A stretch of DNA of 64,000 bases from Spongiivirga sp046524175 (GCF_046524175.1 NZ_JBEFZF010000004.1:248001-312000), one strand, 5' to 3'. Positions 42,796-52,376 are shown, numbered from the stretch's first letter. Notes: generated by a model from the letters alone, not told the origin. A program made the numbers and translations.

Positions 42796-44682
42796 ATGGC
42801 AACAGGAAATATTAATGTGGCGGTTGAAAATATTTTTCCGCTTATTAAGAAGTTTTTATACAGTGATCACGAGATATTTTTGCGTGAATTAATATCAAAT
42901 GCTACCGATGCAACTTTAAAATTGAAGCACCTTACCAACATGGGTGAGGCAAAGGTTGAATATGGTCATCCACAAATCGAAATTAAGGTTGATAAGGATG
43001 GTAAAAAGCTTCATATTATCGATCAGGGAATCGGTATGACTGGAGATGAAGTACAAAAATACATTAACGAAGTCGCTTTTTCTGGAGCTGAGGAGTTTTT
43101 AGACAAGTACAAAGATAAAGTTGAAGATGCTGGTATTATTGGGCATTTTGGGCTAGGATTCTATTCAGCTTTTATGGTAGCCGAAAAGGTTGAGATTATA
43201 ACCAAATCATATAAAGATGAACCAGCCGCTCACTGGACATGTGACGGTTCGCCTCAATACACACTGGAAACGGCTGATAAAACGGATAGAGGTACCGAAA
43301 TCATTTTGCATATTGCAGAGGATTCTACTGAGTTTTTAGAAGATGCTCGTATTACTACCTTGTTGAATAAGTACAACAAATTTATGCCAATTCCGATTAA
43401 GTTTGGCACAAAGACTGAAACCTTACCGAAACCTGAGGATGCTAAAGAAGAAGATCCTGCCCCTACACAAGAGGTAGATAACATTATCAATAACCCTAAT
43501 CCGGCCTGGACAAAACAACCAACGGACTTAAAGGATGAGGATTACAAATCATTCTACCGAGAGTTGTATCCCATGCAATTTGAGGAGCCATTGTTTAACA
43601 TTCACTTAAATGTTGATTATCCATTTAATCTAACGGGTATCCTATATTTTCCGAAGTTGGGTAACGATATGAATATTCAAAAAGATCGTATTCAATTATA
43701 TCAAAATCAGGTTTTTGTAACGGATAATGTGGAGGGCATTGTTCCTGAGTTTCTAACAATGTTACGCGGTGTGATTGACTCACCTGATATTCCGTTAAAC
43801 GTTTCAAGATCATATTTACAAGCTGATGGGGCAGTAAAGAAGATTTCTAGTTATATTACACGTAAAGTAGCTGATAAGCTGAACTCTTTATTTAAAAATA
43901 GCCGTGAAGATTTCGAGAAAAAGTGGAATGATATCAAAGTGGTTATCGAATACGGAATGTTGTCAGAAGAGAAGTTCTTCGAAAAAGCTGACAAGTTTGC
44001 ATTATATCCTACAGTAGATGACAAGTACTTCACTTTTGAAGAATTACAAGACAACATTAAAGATGCTCAAACTGATAAGGATGATAAATTAGTCATCTTA
44101 TATGCATCTAATAAAGATGAGCAGCATTCTTATATCGAAGCTGCGAAAGCGAAAGGATATGAAGTACTATTGCTGGATTCTCCCATAGTAAGTCATTTGC
44201 TTCAAAAATTGGAAACGAGTAAGGAAAAAATCTCTTTTGCTCGCGTAGATGCTGACCATATTGATAATTTAATTAAGAAAGACGACAATACGATTTCCAA
44301 GCTTTCTGATGAAGAAAAAGAAAAAGTAAAAGGTCTTGTTGAGGAAGTGGTAGCCAAAGAAACCTATACCGTTCAGGTAGAGGCGATGGATAGTGAAGCA
44401 GCACCATTTATTATTACTCAACCCGAGTTTATGCGTCGTATGAAAGAGATGCAACAAACCGGCGGCGGTGGCATGTTTGGTATGGGTAATATGCCTGAAA
44501 TGTACAACTTGGTTGTCAATAGTAATCACGAATTAGTAGGCGAAATACTCAATACCAAAACCAAGAAAAAGCAAGAACGTTTAGTAAAGCAATCACTTGA
44601 TCTTGCCAGATTATCTCAGGGCTTGTTAAAGGGTGAAGAGCTAACGCAATTTATCAAACGAAGTTATGATATGATTAAATAG
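42796..44682 (+). CDS. htpG: Chaperone protein HtpG (Hsp90)
   Basis: This 628-residue protein is a full-length bacterial Hsp90. The N-terminal ATP-binding domain shows FLRELISNATDAT, IDQGIGMTGDEV and GHFGLGFYSAFMVAEKV. The middle domain includes LFNIHLNVDYPFNLTGILYFPK and NVSRSYLQADGAVKKI (shortened here), with the catalytic Arg region RSYLQ, and the C-terminal dimerisation domain follows. The Gly-rich turn TGGGGMFGMGNM is a C-terminal feature. It refolds or protects client proteins in the cytoplasm. Monocistronic, with a strong terminator after it. Confidence 0.97.
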   Translation: MATGNINVAVENIFPLIKKFLYSDHEIFLRELISNATDATLKLKHLTNMGEAKVEYGHPQIEIKVDKDGKKLHIIDQGIGMTGDEVQKYINEVAFSGAEEFLDKYKDKVEDAGIIGHFGLGFYSAFMVAEKVEIITKSYKDEPAAHWTCDGSPQYTLETADKTDRGTEIILHIAEDSTEFLEDARITTLLNKYNKFMPIPIKFGTKTETLPKPEDAKEEDPAPTQEVDNIINNPNPAWTKQPTDLKDEDYKSFYRELYPMQFEEPLFNIHLNVDYPFNLTGILYFPKLGNDMNIQKDRIQLYQNQVFVTDNVEGIVPEFLTMLRGVIDSPDIPLNVSRSYLQADGAVKKISSYITRKVADKLNSLFKNSREDFEKKWNDIKVVIEYGMLSEEKFFEKADKFALYPTVDDKYFTFEELQDNIKDAQTDKDDKLVILYASNKDEQHSYIEAAKAKGYEVLLLDSPIVSHLLQKLETSKEKISFARVDADHIDNLIKKDDNTISKLSDEEKEKVKGLVEEVVAKETYTVQVEAMDSEAAPFIITQPEFMRRMKEMQQTGGGGMFGMGNMPEMYNLVVNSNHELVGEILNTKTKKKQERLVKQSLDLARLSQGLLKGEELTQFIKRSYDMIK

Positions 44683-44716
44683 GCTTTTGCTCATTGTCTT
44701 CATTAAGAAGAAAATG

Positions 44717-44752
44717 AAAGCCACTTCAAAGTATTTTTGAAGTGGCTTTTTT
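44717..44752 (+). terminator. Intrinsic terminator of htpG
   Basis: A perfect 14-base stem, AAAGCCACTTCAAA / TTTGAAGTGGCTTT, with a 5-base loop and T run. Confidence 0.9.
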
Positions 44753-44804
44753 GTAACAACATTATAAACAGCAATACTTATATTGCAACTCTTTAAGACT
44801 AACT

Positions 44805-46193
44805 ATGACATCGCCAAAAGAATCCTCTAGCAATTCGTTTAAAAAATGGCTTGATCTTTTACAACAAGAAAGCTGGCAATTAGAATTAATTATCTCGGGT
44901 TTCTCGATTTTTGGACTTTTTCAACTTATAGATCCAGTTCTGGAAAAAGTTGCGTTGGCGCAAAGTGAGGATAAAATATTTCTTTCGGTCTTACTCGGAG
45001 GGGTTTTATTATCTGTTTTCTTATGTATTATTAACCTGTGCATTCATGTTATTTTAAGAGGTCTTTGGGTAGGCGCTTTAGGTTTACGATATGTATCGGG
45101 TGAAATAGATTTTGAAGAATTACGATATCACAGATGGTTTGATAATTTTTTGAGAAAGCGCATCAAGTCATTTGATCATTTTATTGGTAGATTAGAAAAT
45201 TACTGTAGCATTATGTTTGCAGTAGCCTTTTTATCCATATTCTTTATCCTTTCGTTGTTTTTTGTGATGGGGTTAATGGCATTAGTTGTTACTTCAATTA
45301 ATAGCAACGATTTGCCCAGTTGGGCTGAGAATTTGGGAGGTGTAATTGTCCTGATCATTGGGTTTTCAATGCTTTTTACCTTTCTTGACTTCCTTACTTT
45401 AGGGTTCTTTAAAAGAAAGAAATGGATCGCAGTATGGTATTACCCAATCTACAGATTTTACAGCGTTATTTCATTTTCATTTCTGTATAGACCATTGGTA
45501 TATAACTTTTTAGATAGTAAATTTAGTAGAAGAATATTTGTGCTGTTGTTTCCTATTTATGTTCTTCTAATGTTTGTTACCTCTATCGATTATCAAGGTT
45601 CAAGCTACTTTAGTACGGTTAGTGATGCTATTAATAGAAGCTATCGATCTGAGTATTTTGCTTCCAACAGTAATTATGATGATCAGCTTACCGAAGATTC
45701 CCAGCTAGTTCTTAACGTATCGATTCCTTCTAAAAAGATAGACGAAAACGCGATGCCATTATTTTTGTTGTTCAAAGAAGCTGTTGAAGAAGATCTTATC
45801 AAAGTATATCCGGAATTAAAAGTTAAAAATGATATTCGTGGTATTGCTGTGCAAGGTATGATTTCGTTTGGTCAGACCATAGATAGTACGACCCGAAATA
45901 AAATTCCATTATATCTTGATAAGCTAAGTGAGTTTTATCAGGTGGAGATTGATACCATTAATCACACTCCGGAATTCATTATTTCCAAGAATAGAAAAGG
46001 ACAGCTAGGTTTTGAAACGGTTTTAGATTTGAAAGATTTATCAAGAGGAAAACACGTGGTCCATATTTCAAGAAAATCAGTTCAGGTTATTCCAATTCCT
46101 AAGAGTCAACGGAAAGATCCGGATATCAAAAGCCGAGATAGTATTGTGGATAAAAAGATAGTCTCCATCCCATTCTGGTACTACCCTAATTAA
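44805..46193 (+). CDS. Multi-pass membrane protein of unknown function
   Basis: The 462-residue protein has about five hydrophobic segments in its first 270 residues (about 28-46, 62-90, 138-165, 180-205 and 245-262), then a soluble domain of about 190 residues. Aromatic and basic residues sit at the helix borders, and a run of Arg/Lys (FKRKKW) after helix 4 suggests inside location. The C-terminal part (PLFLLFKEAVEEDLIKV, DSTTRNKIPLYLDKLSEFYQV) looks like an alpha/beta fold. I recognise no family. It may be cotranscribed with the MOSC gene 38 bases downstream. Confidence 0.7.
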   Translation: MTSPKESSSNSFKKWLDLLQQESWQLELIISGFSIFGLFQLIDPVLEKVALAQSEDKIFLSVLLGGVLLSVFLCIINLCIHVILRGLWVGALGLRYVSGEIDFEELRYHRWFDNFLRKRIKSFDHFIGRLENYCSIMFAVAFLSIFFILSLFFVMGLMALVVTSINSNDLPSWAENLGGVIVLIIGFSMLFTFLDFLTLGFFKRKKWIAVWYYPIYRFYSVISFSFLYRPLVYNFLDSKFSRRIFVLLFPIYVLLMFVTSIDYQGSSYFSTVSDAINRSYRSEYFASNSNYDDQLTEDSQLVLNVSIPSKKIDENAMPLFLLFKEAVEEDLIKVYPELKVKNDIRGIAVQGMISFGQTIDSTTRNKIPLYLDKLSEFYQVEIDTINHTPEFIISKNRKGQLGFETVLDLKDLSRGKHVVHISRKSVQVIPIPKSQRKDPDIKSRDSIVDKKIVSIPFWYYPN

Positions 46194-46231
46194 TTAAGAG
46201 TTAAGAGTTGGGTATTTCGTATTTTTAGAAT

Positions 46232-46861
46232 ATGAAAGTTATTTCAACCAATATTGCGAAACCTACTCTGATTTCTTGGAGGGGGAAACAGGAAAAAACA
46301 GGGATTTATAAAAAGTCTGCACCTTCCATTTATCTTGAAAAAGAAGGGGTGAAAGGGGATGAGGTGAGTAATCTAAAAGTACACGGTGGTGTCTTTAAAG
46401 CCTGCTATTTATTTTCATCTGATCACTACGACTATTGGCAAAAACGCTATCCCGATTTGCAATGGGAATGGGGTATGTTTGGTGAAAACCTGACTGTAGA
46501 AGATCTAAATGAAAATGAAATTCAAATTGGGGCGATTTATAAAATTGGTGGCGCGCTTGTTCAAATAACACAACCGAGGGAGCCCTGTTATAAATTCGGA
46601 ATTAAGTTTGGTGATCAAAAAGTGCTTCAAGAGTTTGTAGAGCACGGACATCCCGGCACCTATGTGCGAGTATTAGAAGAGGGAAATGTGTCACCAGGGG
46701 ATGAGATGCTACTAACAACACCTTCAGAACACCCTATTACTACAAAGCAGTTTTTCGGTTTACTTTTTAAGCCATCAAAAGACAAAGATTTGATCAAAAT
46801 TGCCATTGAAAATGAGTCGCTACCGAAGTATAAACGAGAACGTTTGCATAAATTTTTATAG
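46232..46861 (+). CDS. MOSC-domain protein (YiiM-like)
   Basis: The 209-residue protein is a single MOSC domain with the YiiM-type extensions. VHGGVFKACYLFSSDHYDYW, the glycine-rich WGMFGENLTVED and the motif QPREPCYKFGIKFG with the conserved Cys are all present. MOSC proteins bind molybdenum cofactor via this Cys; YiiM is linked to detoxification of N-hydroxylated bases. The C-terminal region from about 170 is helical. It is 38 bases downstream of the unknown membrane protein and may share its transcript. No partner reductase is adjacent. Confidence 0.9.
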   Translation: MKVISTNIAKPTLISWRGKQEKTGIYKKSAPSIYLEKEGVKGDEVSNLKVHGGVFKACYLFSSDHYDYWQKRYPDLQWEWGMFGENLTVEDLNENEIQIGAIYKIGGALVQITQPREPCYKFGIKFGDQKVLQEFVEHGHPGTYVRVLEEGNVSPGDEMLLTTPSEHPITTKQFFGLLFKPSKDKDLIKIAIENESLPKYKRERLHKFL

Positions 46862-46914
46862 TACCTTATCGAAACGCTAAAGTCTTATTTGTCTGCGCGA
46901 ATCTAGATGTAAGT

Positions 46915-48540
46915 TTAATCTAGTTTTGGTAATTCTAGTTTACTTAAAACACTTTTCTGCTTCATTAGTTTCTCTATTTCATCTGACTTTCTAGGCGCCA
47001 TTGCCGATAAGTTAACAGGTCCGTTATCCGTAATTAAAATATCATCCTCAATTCTTACGGCGATTCCCCACCATTTTTTATCACAGGGGCTACCGTCAGG
47101 AATATAAATTCCCGGTTCAACAGTAATAACCGTATTGGCCTTAAATGGTTGATACGTACCCGGATCGTGTACATCGAGACCTAAATAATGTGAGGTGCCA
47201 TGCGGGAAATAATTATGTCTTGCGGTGGCCGATTCAATAATACCAAGTTTCGCTAGTCCCTCATTAATGACGTCTCTCGCGATTTGTCCAGGGGCCCTAA
47301 ACGAACCACCTACAACACTTGCCTTAATTCCAGCTTCTTGAGCTTCGTACACCAAGTCATAAATGGCCTTTTGTTCTTTAGTAAATTTTCCGTTTGCTGG
47401 GATTGTCCTAGTAACATCAGCAGTATAACCATGATATTCTGCACCTAGATCCATTAACACAAGGTCTTGTCCTACTTCGGTTTTGTTGTTTTCTATATAA
47501 TGTAAAATGCAACCATTATTTCCGCCCCCAACAATAGAGGGATATCCTTCATATTCTGCACCGTACTTTTTGTAAATAAATTCGTGTACACCTTGTATTT
47601 CGGTTTCACTCATATCAGGATGCATCGCTTTCATAATTTCTATTTGCCCTACTGCTGAAATTTCGATTGCTTTTTTCAACAACACCATTTCTTCCGGAGT
47701 TTTTACCTCGCGAAGTTGGCCGGTAATGCTACTAAAAGTATCGGTATCAAACTTATCAGAAGCCAATTGCAATTTCATTTTCTGTTTTAGTTCCTTTCTT
47801 GCAGCGTCATCTTTTGCGTTAGTAAAATCAACTAATAACTGGTCCGATTTCAGTTCATCCATTTGCTCAAGGGCCTGCTTTAATCTAGGGACCAAGTTAG
47901 AACTGTTTTCAATTGGTGTAGCATCAATAGCGCTATAAATGCGTTTCGTCATCGAACTCATTTGATTAGCGGTCGAATAGCCTGATTGGTCCTTAAACTG
48001 AGCAACTAAATCATATAGGTCAGCACTTCCTCGAGCATCGCGAATATCATTTTGCAGTGTGGGCATTAAAATTTTATTGAACTTAGTAAGATCAATAGCT
48101 AGATTTTTAAATGCACTTCCGGTTGCAACATTTTCAAAACCTAACTGATTCTTAACACCATCAACCCCCAATCTTCGACCGTCCCATAACTCTCTTTGAG
48201 CGTTTCGTTCTTGAGCAAAGATCATCTCATTTACAGTTCCGTTTTCAGTTTGCTGCTCTTCAGAAAAAATTAATAGTACCGAATTGGGTTCTTTATAGCC
48301 AGTTAAGTAGTAAAAATTAGGATCTTGATGATACACATAATCGACATCGTTTGACCTATTTCTAACTGGGTTTGCAAACACCACAGCAACACTGTTTTTT
48401 GGCATTAATTGTCTAAATGCTTCACGGCGTTCTTTATGAAAATCAGCTTTTAAATAATCGGTTGGAAGTTTGTCTTGGGCGAAGCCAACTTTAGCGGCAA
48501 AAATGAAACTTACTATCGTTAGAAGGATACGCATAAACAT
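46915..48540 (-). CDS. Secreted Xaa-Pro aminopeptidase (aminopeptidase P, M24B)
   Basis: The start is set at the ATG 48538-48540, which gives the signal MFMRILLTIVSFIFAAKVGFAQ; the ATG two codons on is also possible. An N-terminal creatinase-like domain (about 30-270) precedes the pita-bread fold. Metal ligands are visible in VLMDLGAEYHGYTADVTRTIP, GTSHYLGLDVHD, EPGIYIP and RIEDDI. The enzyme removes the first residue from peptides with proline second. It carries a longer middle linker than E. coli PepP. The gene is monocistronic and divergent from gcvT. Confidence 0.92.
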   Translation of the reverse strand: MFMRILLTIVSFIFAAKVGFAQDKLPTDYLKADFHKERREAFRQLMPKNSVAVVFANPVRNRSNDVDYVYHQDPNFYYLTGYKEPNSVLLIFSEEQQTENGTVNEMIFAQERNAQRELWDGRRLGVDGVKNQLGFENVATGSAFKNLAIDLTKFNKILMPTLQNDIRDARGSADLYDLVAQFKDQSGYSTANQMSSMTKRIYSAIDATPIENSSNLVPRLKQALEQMDELKSDQLLVDFTNAKDDAARKELKQKMKLQLASDKFDTDTFSSITGQLREVKTPEEMVLLKKAIEISAVGQIEIMKAMHPDMSETEIQGVHEFIYKKYGAEYEGYPSIVGGGNNGCILHYIENNKTEVGQDLVLMDLGAEYHGYTADVTRTIPANGKFTKEQKAIYDLVYEAQEAGIKASVVGGSFRAPGQIARDVINEGLAKLGIIESATARHNYFPHGTSHYLGLDVHDPGTYQPFKANTVITVEPGIYIPDGSPCDKKWWGIAVRIEDDILITDNGPVNLSAMAPRKSDEIEKLMKQKSVLSKLELPKLD

Positions 48541-48657
48541 TGATTTATTTGGTTTGTTTGTAATCAAAAATACTATTTTAACAGTAGTTAGTTAAAGGCT
48601 TAACATTTAATTGTAAAAATCTAGCTGCAAGTGAAAACAAGACGCCTGAAATTTCAA

Positions 48658-48665
48658 TATTTTTG
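48658..48665 (+). promoter_or_regulatory. Candidate -7 promoter box of gcvT
   Basis: TATTTTTG matches TAnnTTTG fully and lies 30 bases before the ATG at 48696. It overlaps the upstream TTG (48663), which argues that gcvT starts at 48696. Confidence 0.5.
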
Positions 48666-48695
48666 CGCTTATTCTTAAACACACAATCAAACAAG

Positions 48696-49778
48696 ATGAA
48701 AAACATTGCATTAAACGATACACATATTGCTCTAGGAGCCAAAATGGTTCCTTTTGCAGGATATAATATGCCGGTTTCTTATGAAGGAGTAAATATTGAA
48801 CATGAAACGGTTCGCAATGACGTAGGTGTTTTCGATGTTTCTCATATGGGCGAGTTTTTAATTGAAGGACCACAAGCATTGAACTTAATTCAAAAAGTGA
48901 CTACAAATGACGCTTCTAAGCTTACTGTAGGAAAAGCACAATATAGTTGCTTGCCGAATGATACTGGGGGAATCGTTGATGATTTGATTGTTTATCGGGT
49001 AAAAGATGAAACGTATTTATTGGTTGTTAATGCATCTAACATTGAAAAGGATTGGAATTGGATTTCGAAACATAACACCATGGGAGCCGAAATGAAAGAT
49101 CTATCTGAGGCTTATTCATTGTTAGCAATACAGGGTCCTAAGGCGGTTGAAGCAATGCAGTCGTTGACCTCTGTTGACCTTTCGACCATTAAATTCTACT
49201 CATTTGAAGTTGCCGATTTTGCAGGAATAGATCATGTGATTATTTCAGCCACCGGATATACGGGCAGTGGTGGTTTCGAAATTTATTGTAAAAATAACGA
49301 GGTACAACAAGTATGGGATAAAGTACTGGAGGCCGGAGCTGATTTTGGAATTAAACCTATAGGTCTTGCGGCACGAGATACCTTGCGACTAGAAATGGGT
49401 TATTGTTTATATGGGAATGATATTGATGATACCACTTCACCTATAGAAGCTGGTTTAGGATGGATTACCAAATCGACCAAATCATTTATTAATGACGAAG
49501 CCATATTAAAACAAAAAGAAAGAGGAACGGATAGAAAGCTAATTGCTTTTGAGTTAAATGACCGAGGTATACCACGTCAAGGATACGATATTGTTGATAG
49601 TCAGGGCAAGAAAATTGGTAATGTCACCTCTGGTACGATGAGCCCTTCTATGGGGGTAGGTATTGGTTTGGGTTATGTTCCTGCCGTTTTTAGTGATGTA
49701 GGATCCCAAATTCATATTCAAATAAGAAAGAACGCAGTTCCTGCATCGGTTGTTAAACTTCCATTTTATAAAAAATAG
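48696..49778 (+). CDS. gcvT: Glycine cleavage system aminomethyltransferase (T protein)
   Basis: I start at the ATG 48696 (MKNIALNDTHIALGAKM); the frame is open to a TTG at 48663 but this covers the promoter box. The 360-residue protein shows MVPFAGYNMPVSY, DVSHMGEF, the folate/substrate region and SATGYTGSGGFEIY with the conserved Asp region DTLRLEMGYCLYGNDI. GcvT takes the aminomethyl group from the H protein and transfers it to tetrahydrofolate. No gcvH or gcvP is in the window. The next gene follows after three bases, so the two may be cotranscribed. Confidence 0.95.
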   Translation: MKNIALNDTHIALGAKMVPFAGYNMPVSYEGVNIEHETVRNDVGVFDVSHMGEFLIEGPQALNLIQKVTTNDASKLTVGKAQYSCLPNDTGGIVDDLIVYRVKDETYLLVVNASNIEKDWNWISKHNTMGAEMKDLSEAYSLLAIQGPKAVEAMQSLTSVDLSTIKFYSFEVADFAGIDHVIISATGYTGSGGFEIYCKNNEVQQVWDKVLEAGADFGIKPIGLAARDTLRLEMGYCLYGNDIDDTTSPIEAGLGWITKSTKSFINDEAILKQKERGTDRKLIAFELNDRGIPRQGYDIVDSQGKKIGNVTSGTMSPSMGVGIGLGYVPAVFSDVGSQIHIQIRKNAVPASVVKLPFYKK

Positions 49779-49781
49779 TGT

Positions 49782-50627
49782 TTGGCAACAAAAAGAAAGC
49801 AATCCATACAAAAAAAGAAAATCCTTATTCTTGGAGGAAGTGGTTTTTTAGGTAATGCTATCTATAAGGAGCTTTGCAACTATTTTGACACCTATGCTAC
49901 TTATTTTTCAACTAAAAAAAGCTTTGAAAACAATAAGCAGTTTTTTCATTACGATTTAGCTGAAGATGATGTTATTGAAATTGCTGCTCAAGTAAAACCA
50001 GATGTTATCATTTCTTGTTTGAGAGGTGGTTTTGCAGCCCAAGTGACCGCACATATGCATTTGGTAGATTATGTCATGCAGCATCGCTGTAAACTCATTT
50101 TTTTGTCATCGGCTAATGTTTTTGATGCATATAGTCAGTACCCTTCTTATGAGTATGACAAAACACTTTCAGAAAGTATTTATGGCCGTTTAAAGATCAA
50201 AATCGAAAATATGCTGTTGAGAATGCCCAAAAATAAAATGGCAATTCTTAGAGTGCCAATGGTTTTTGGAAGTCAATCACCAAGGATTAAAACCATTAAG
50301 AGGCAGCTTCACGCTAAAGAGCCTATTGAGGTTTTTCCTAACTTGGTTTTGAACACTACCACGGATGACAAGTTAACACAGCAAGTTCATTACATTATTA
50401 ACAGAAATAAATCAGGAATTTTTCACCTTGGTAGTACCGATTTGATGCATCATGATGAACTTATAGCTGAAATTATTAAGAAGCTTGGGAATCATCATCC
50501 TATATATAAAAGGGTATATACTACAAATAATGAACGGTATCTTGCAGTACTGCCTAAGGATAACTTATTGCCAAAAAATTTACAAATTGACAATCAGCAA
50601 GTAATTGATGCTATTTTAGTTAAGTAG
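49782..50627 (+). CDS. NAD(P)-dependent epimerase/reductase-like protein (RmlD-like)
   Basis: The protein begins MATKRKQ with a TTG start (49782), then the Rossmann motif KILILGGSGFLGNAIYKEL. A Tyr-x-x-x-Lys-like catalytic pair is in the middle (SEYDKTLSESIYGRLKIK in shortened form), and the substrate loop is LRVPMVFGSQSPRIK. This matches the RmlD/extended SDR group of sugar-nucleotide enzymes; the substrate is unknown. The start codon TTG comes three bases after the gcvT stop, so the gene seems translationally linked. It does not obviously belong to a sugar cluster, as none lies nearby. Confidence 0.8.
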   Translation: MATKRKQSIQKKKILILGGSGFLGNAIYKELCNYFDTYATYFSTKKSFENNKQFFHYDLAEDDVIEIAAQVKPDVIISCLRGGFAAQVTAHMHLVDYVMQHRCKLIFLSSANVFDAYSQYPSYEYDKTLSESIYGRLKIKIENMLLRMPKNKMAILRVPMVFGSQSPRIKTIKRQLHAKEPIEVFPNLVLNTTTDDKLTQQVHYIINRNKSGIFHLGSTDLMHHDELIAEIIKKLGNHHPIYKRVYTTNNERYLAVLPKDNLLPKNLQIDNQQVIDAILVK

Positions 50628-50702
50628 CTGAAAATGTTGATTTTAAGGATATCACACTACATCTTTATTTTTTGTACTTTTAAGTAACTAAAATCACTGA
50701 CC

Positions 50703-50993
50703 ATGAAAAAGCTTAGCTATGATGCTATTGAAAAACAACTACTAGGATACCCTGATTGGGAATATAGGGACGATTGCTTAACCACCCTATTTGAATTTGA
50801 GAATTTTAAAGATGCTTTTGGCGCAATGACCCGAATTGCCTTTGAATGTGAAGCACATAACCATCATCCAGATTGGTCAAATTCATACAATAAACTTTCC
50901 ATTACATTAACTACCCATGATGCCGGTGGTGTTACCCAAAAAGACATTGATCTAATGGTAGCCATCGAACAGATCGTTGAGGAAGAAGATTAG
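50703..50993 (+). CDS. Pterin-4a-carbinolamine dehydratase (4a-hydroxytetrahydrobiopterin dehydratase)
   Basis: The 96-residue protein carries the full family motif: E-C-E-A-H-N-HHPDWSNSYNKL followed by LTTHDAGGVTQKDIDL. The two His of HNHH and the His in THD are the catalytic residues. It dehydrates 4a-hydroxy-tetrahydropterin, usually in support of a phenylalanine hydroxylase, or works in molybdopterin-related pterin handling. No hydroxylase gene is in this window. A heptamer repeat array begins at its stop codon. Confidence 0.93.
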   Translation: MKKLSYDAIEKQLLGYPDWEYRDDCLTTLFEFENFKDAFGAMTRIAFECEAHNHHPDWSNSYNKLSITLTTHDAGGVTQKDIDLMVAIEQIVEEED

Positions 50994-51035
50994 TCCTCAG
51001 TCCTCAGTCCTCAGTCTTCAGTCGGCAGTAGCAGT
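50992..51035 (+). repeat. Heptamer repeat array (CAGTNNN), plus orientation
   Basis: AGT recurs at 50992, 50999, 51006, 51013, 51020 and 51027, a strict 7-base period, as AGTCCTC x3, AGTCTTC, AGTCGGC, AGTAGC, AGTATG. The array starts at the stop codon of the pterin dehydratase. A facing array of the complementary unit lies at 51202-51233. Confidence 0.6.
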
Positions 51036-51201
51036 ATGCGGTATTACTCTATGGTAATGTAAAATTCCCATTCTGAAATGCAGCGAAAAGTAATTGGAAT
51101 TTGGGACTTATTTTCTTAGAATTTTACTAAAAAGCTGAATTTACCATGGCTAGAAGTGCTAGGTGAGGGACAAAAAGATTTAAGGTAATATAGATGCCAA
51201 A
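51036..51201. other. Spacer between the heptamer arrays
   Basis: 166 AT-rich bases without an ORF or recognised motif. The region between the pterin dehydratase and the KAS III gene (50994-51328) holds only the two heptamer arrays and this spacer, and no promoter can be named with confidence. Confidence 0.3.
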
Positions 51202-51233
51202 GACTGCGAACTGACAACTGCGAACTGCCAACT
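51202..51233 (-). repeat. Heptamer repeat array, inverted orientation
   Basis: ACTG recurs at 51203, 51210, 51217 and 51224, with a further partial unit at 51231, again a 7-base period (ACTGCGA, ACTGACA, ACTGCGA, ACTGCCA). On the minus strand this reads CAGTNNN, the same unit as the array at 50992-51035. Confidence 0.6.
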
Positions 51234-51328
51234 AAATTACTATGCATGCATATAATATAAGTGGCATTTATTTTATCGGAAAAGCCAGAATACCTAAATT
51301 GCTCGTCACACAAAAACTGATCTAGTAT

Positions 51329-52339
51329 ATGTACAATTCGAAAATTGCAGGTCTGGGATATTATGTACCTGAAAATGTGGTAACAAACGATGATCTTTCT
51401 AAAATAATGGATACCAGTGACGAATGGATCCAGGAAAGAACAGGTATTCAAGAAAGAAGGCATGTCGCCAAAGATGGAACTGATACCACATCAAGTATGG
51501 GTGTAAAAGCGGCAAAAATTGCAATAGAACGTGCGGGTATTGATAAAGATGAAGTCGACTTTCTAATTTTCGCAACGTTAAGTCCGGATTATTACTTCCC
51601 TGGCCCCGGTGTTTTAGTACAGCGTGATCTTGGATTACCGACTATTGGTGCGTTAGATATCAGAAATCAATGTTCTGGTTTTGTATATGCTATTTCTATT
51701 GCAGATCAGTACGTGAAAACCGGTATGTATAAAAATGTACTGGTCATAGGTTCAGAAGTTCATTCCCGAGGATTGGATATGACAACGCGTGGTCGTGGTG
51801 TGTCTGTAATATTTGGCGATGGTGCGGGGGCCGCAATTATTAGTAGAGAAGAAGATACTTCAAAAGGAATTTTATCAACGCATATGCATAGTGAGGGGCA
51901 GCATGCTGAAGAACTTTCAGTAATTGCTCCAGGTATGGGTAAGCGTTGGGTAACCGATATATTAGAAGATGATAATGCTGAAGACACTTCATATTTTCCA
52001 TATATGAATGGTCAATTTGTTTTCAAAAATGCAGTAGTGCGATTTAGTGAAGTGATCATGGAGGGATTAAAAACCAACAATCTTTCTCCCGATGATATCG
52101 ATATGCTAATTCCGCATCAGGCGAATCTTCGTATCTCACAATTTGTTCAGAAAAAATTTGGTCTAAGTAACGATCAAGTGTATAATAACATCATGAAATA
52201 CGGGAATACTACTGCAGCATCAATTCCTATAGCCCTAACCGAAGCTTGGGAAAATGGGAAAATAAAAGAAGGTGATACTGTTGTACTGGCGGCTTTTGGT
52301 AGCGGCTTTACCTGGGGAAGTGCTATTATCAAATGGTAA
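51329..52339 (+). CDS. Beta-ketoacyl-ACP synthase III family (FabH-like)
   Basis: A 336-residue thiolase-fold condensing enzyme with the KAS III triad: Cys in NQCSGFVYAIS, His in LIPHQANLRI and Asn in KYGNTTAASIP. The start MYNSKIAGLGYYVPENVVTN and the EWIQERTGI segment are normal for FabH. It joins an acyl-CoA to malonyl-ACP to begin fatty-acid or related synthesis. Flavobacteria carry more than one KAS III; this one has a somewhat longer internal acidic loop (DILEDDNAEDTS), so it may not be the main FabH. A small CoA-binding protein gene begins 37 bases later. Confidence 0.88.
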   Translation: MYNSKIAGLGYYVPENVVTNDDLSKIMDTSDEWIQERTGIQERRHVAKDGTDTTSSMGVKAAKIAIERAGIDKDEVDFLIFATLSPDYYFPGPGVLVQRDLGLPTIGALDIRNQCSGFVYAISIADQYVKTGMYKNVLVIGSEVHSRGLDMTTRGRGVSVIFGDGAGAAIISREEDTSKGILSTHMHSEGQHAEELSVIAPGMGKRWVTDILEDDNAEDTSYFPYMNGQFVFKNAVVRFSEVIMEGLKTNNLSPDDIDMLIPHQANLRISQFVQKKFGLSNDQVYNNIMKYGNTTAASIPIALTEAWENGKIKEGDTVVLAAFGSGFTWGSAIIKW

Positions 52340-52376
52340 AGTCGTAAGATTTTCTAATAAAGACGACTACGCCCCT

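Noticed and set aside
50992..51035. CRISPR-like repeats
   Set aside because: The unit is only 7 bases with no 20-40 base spacers and no Cas gene in the window.
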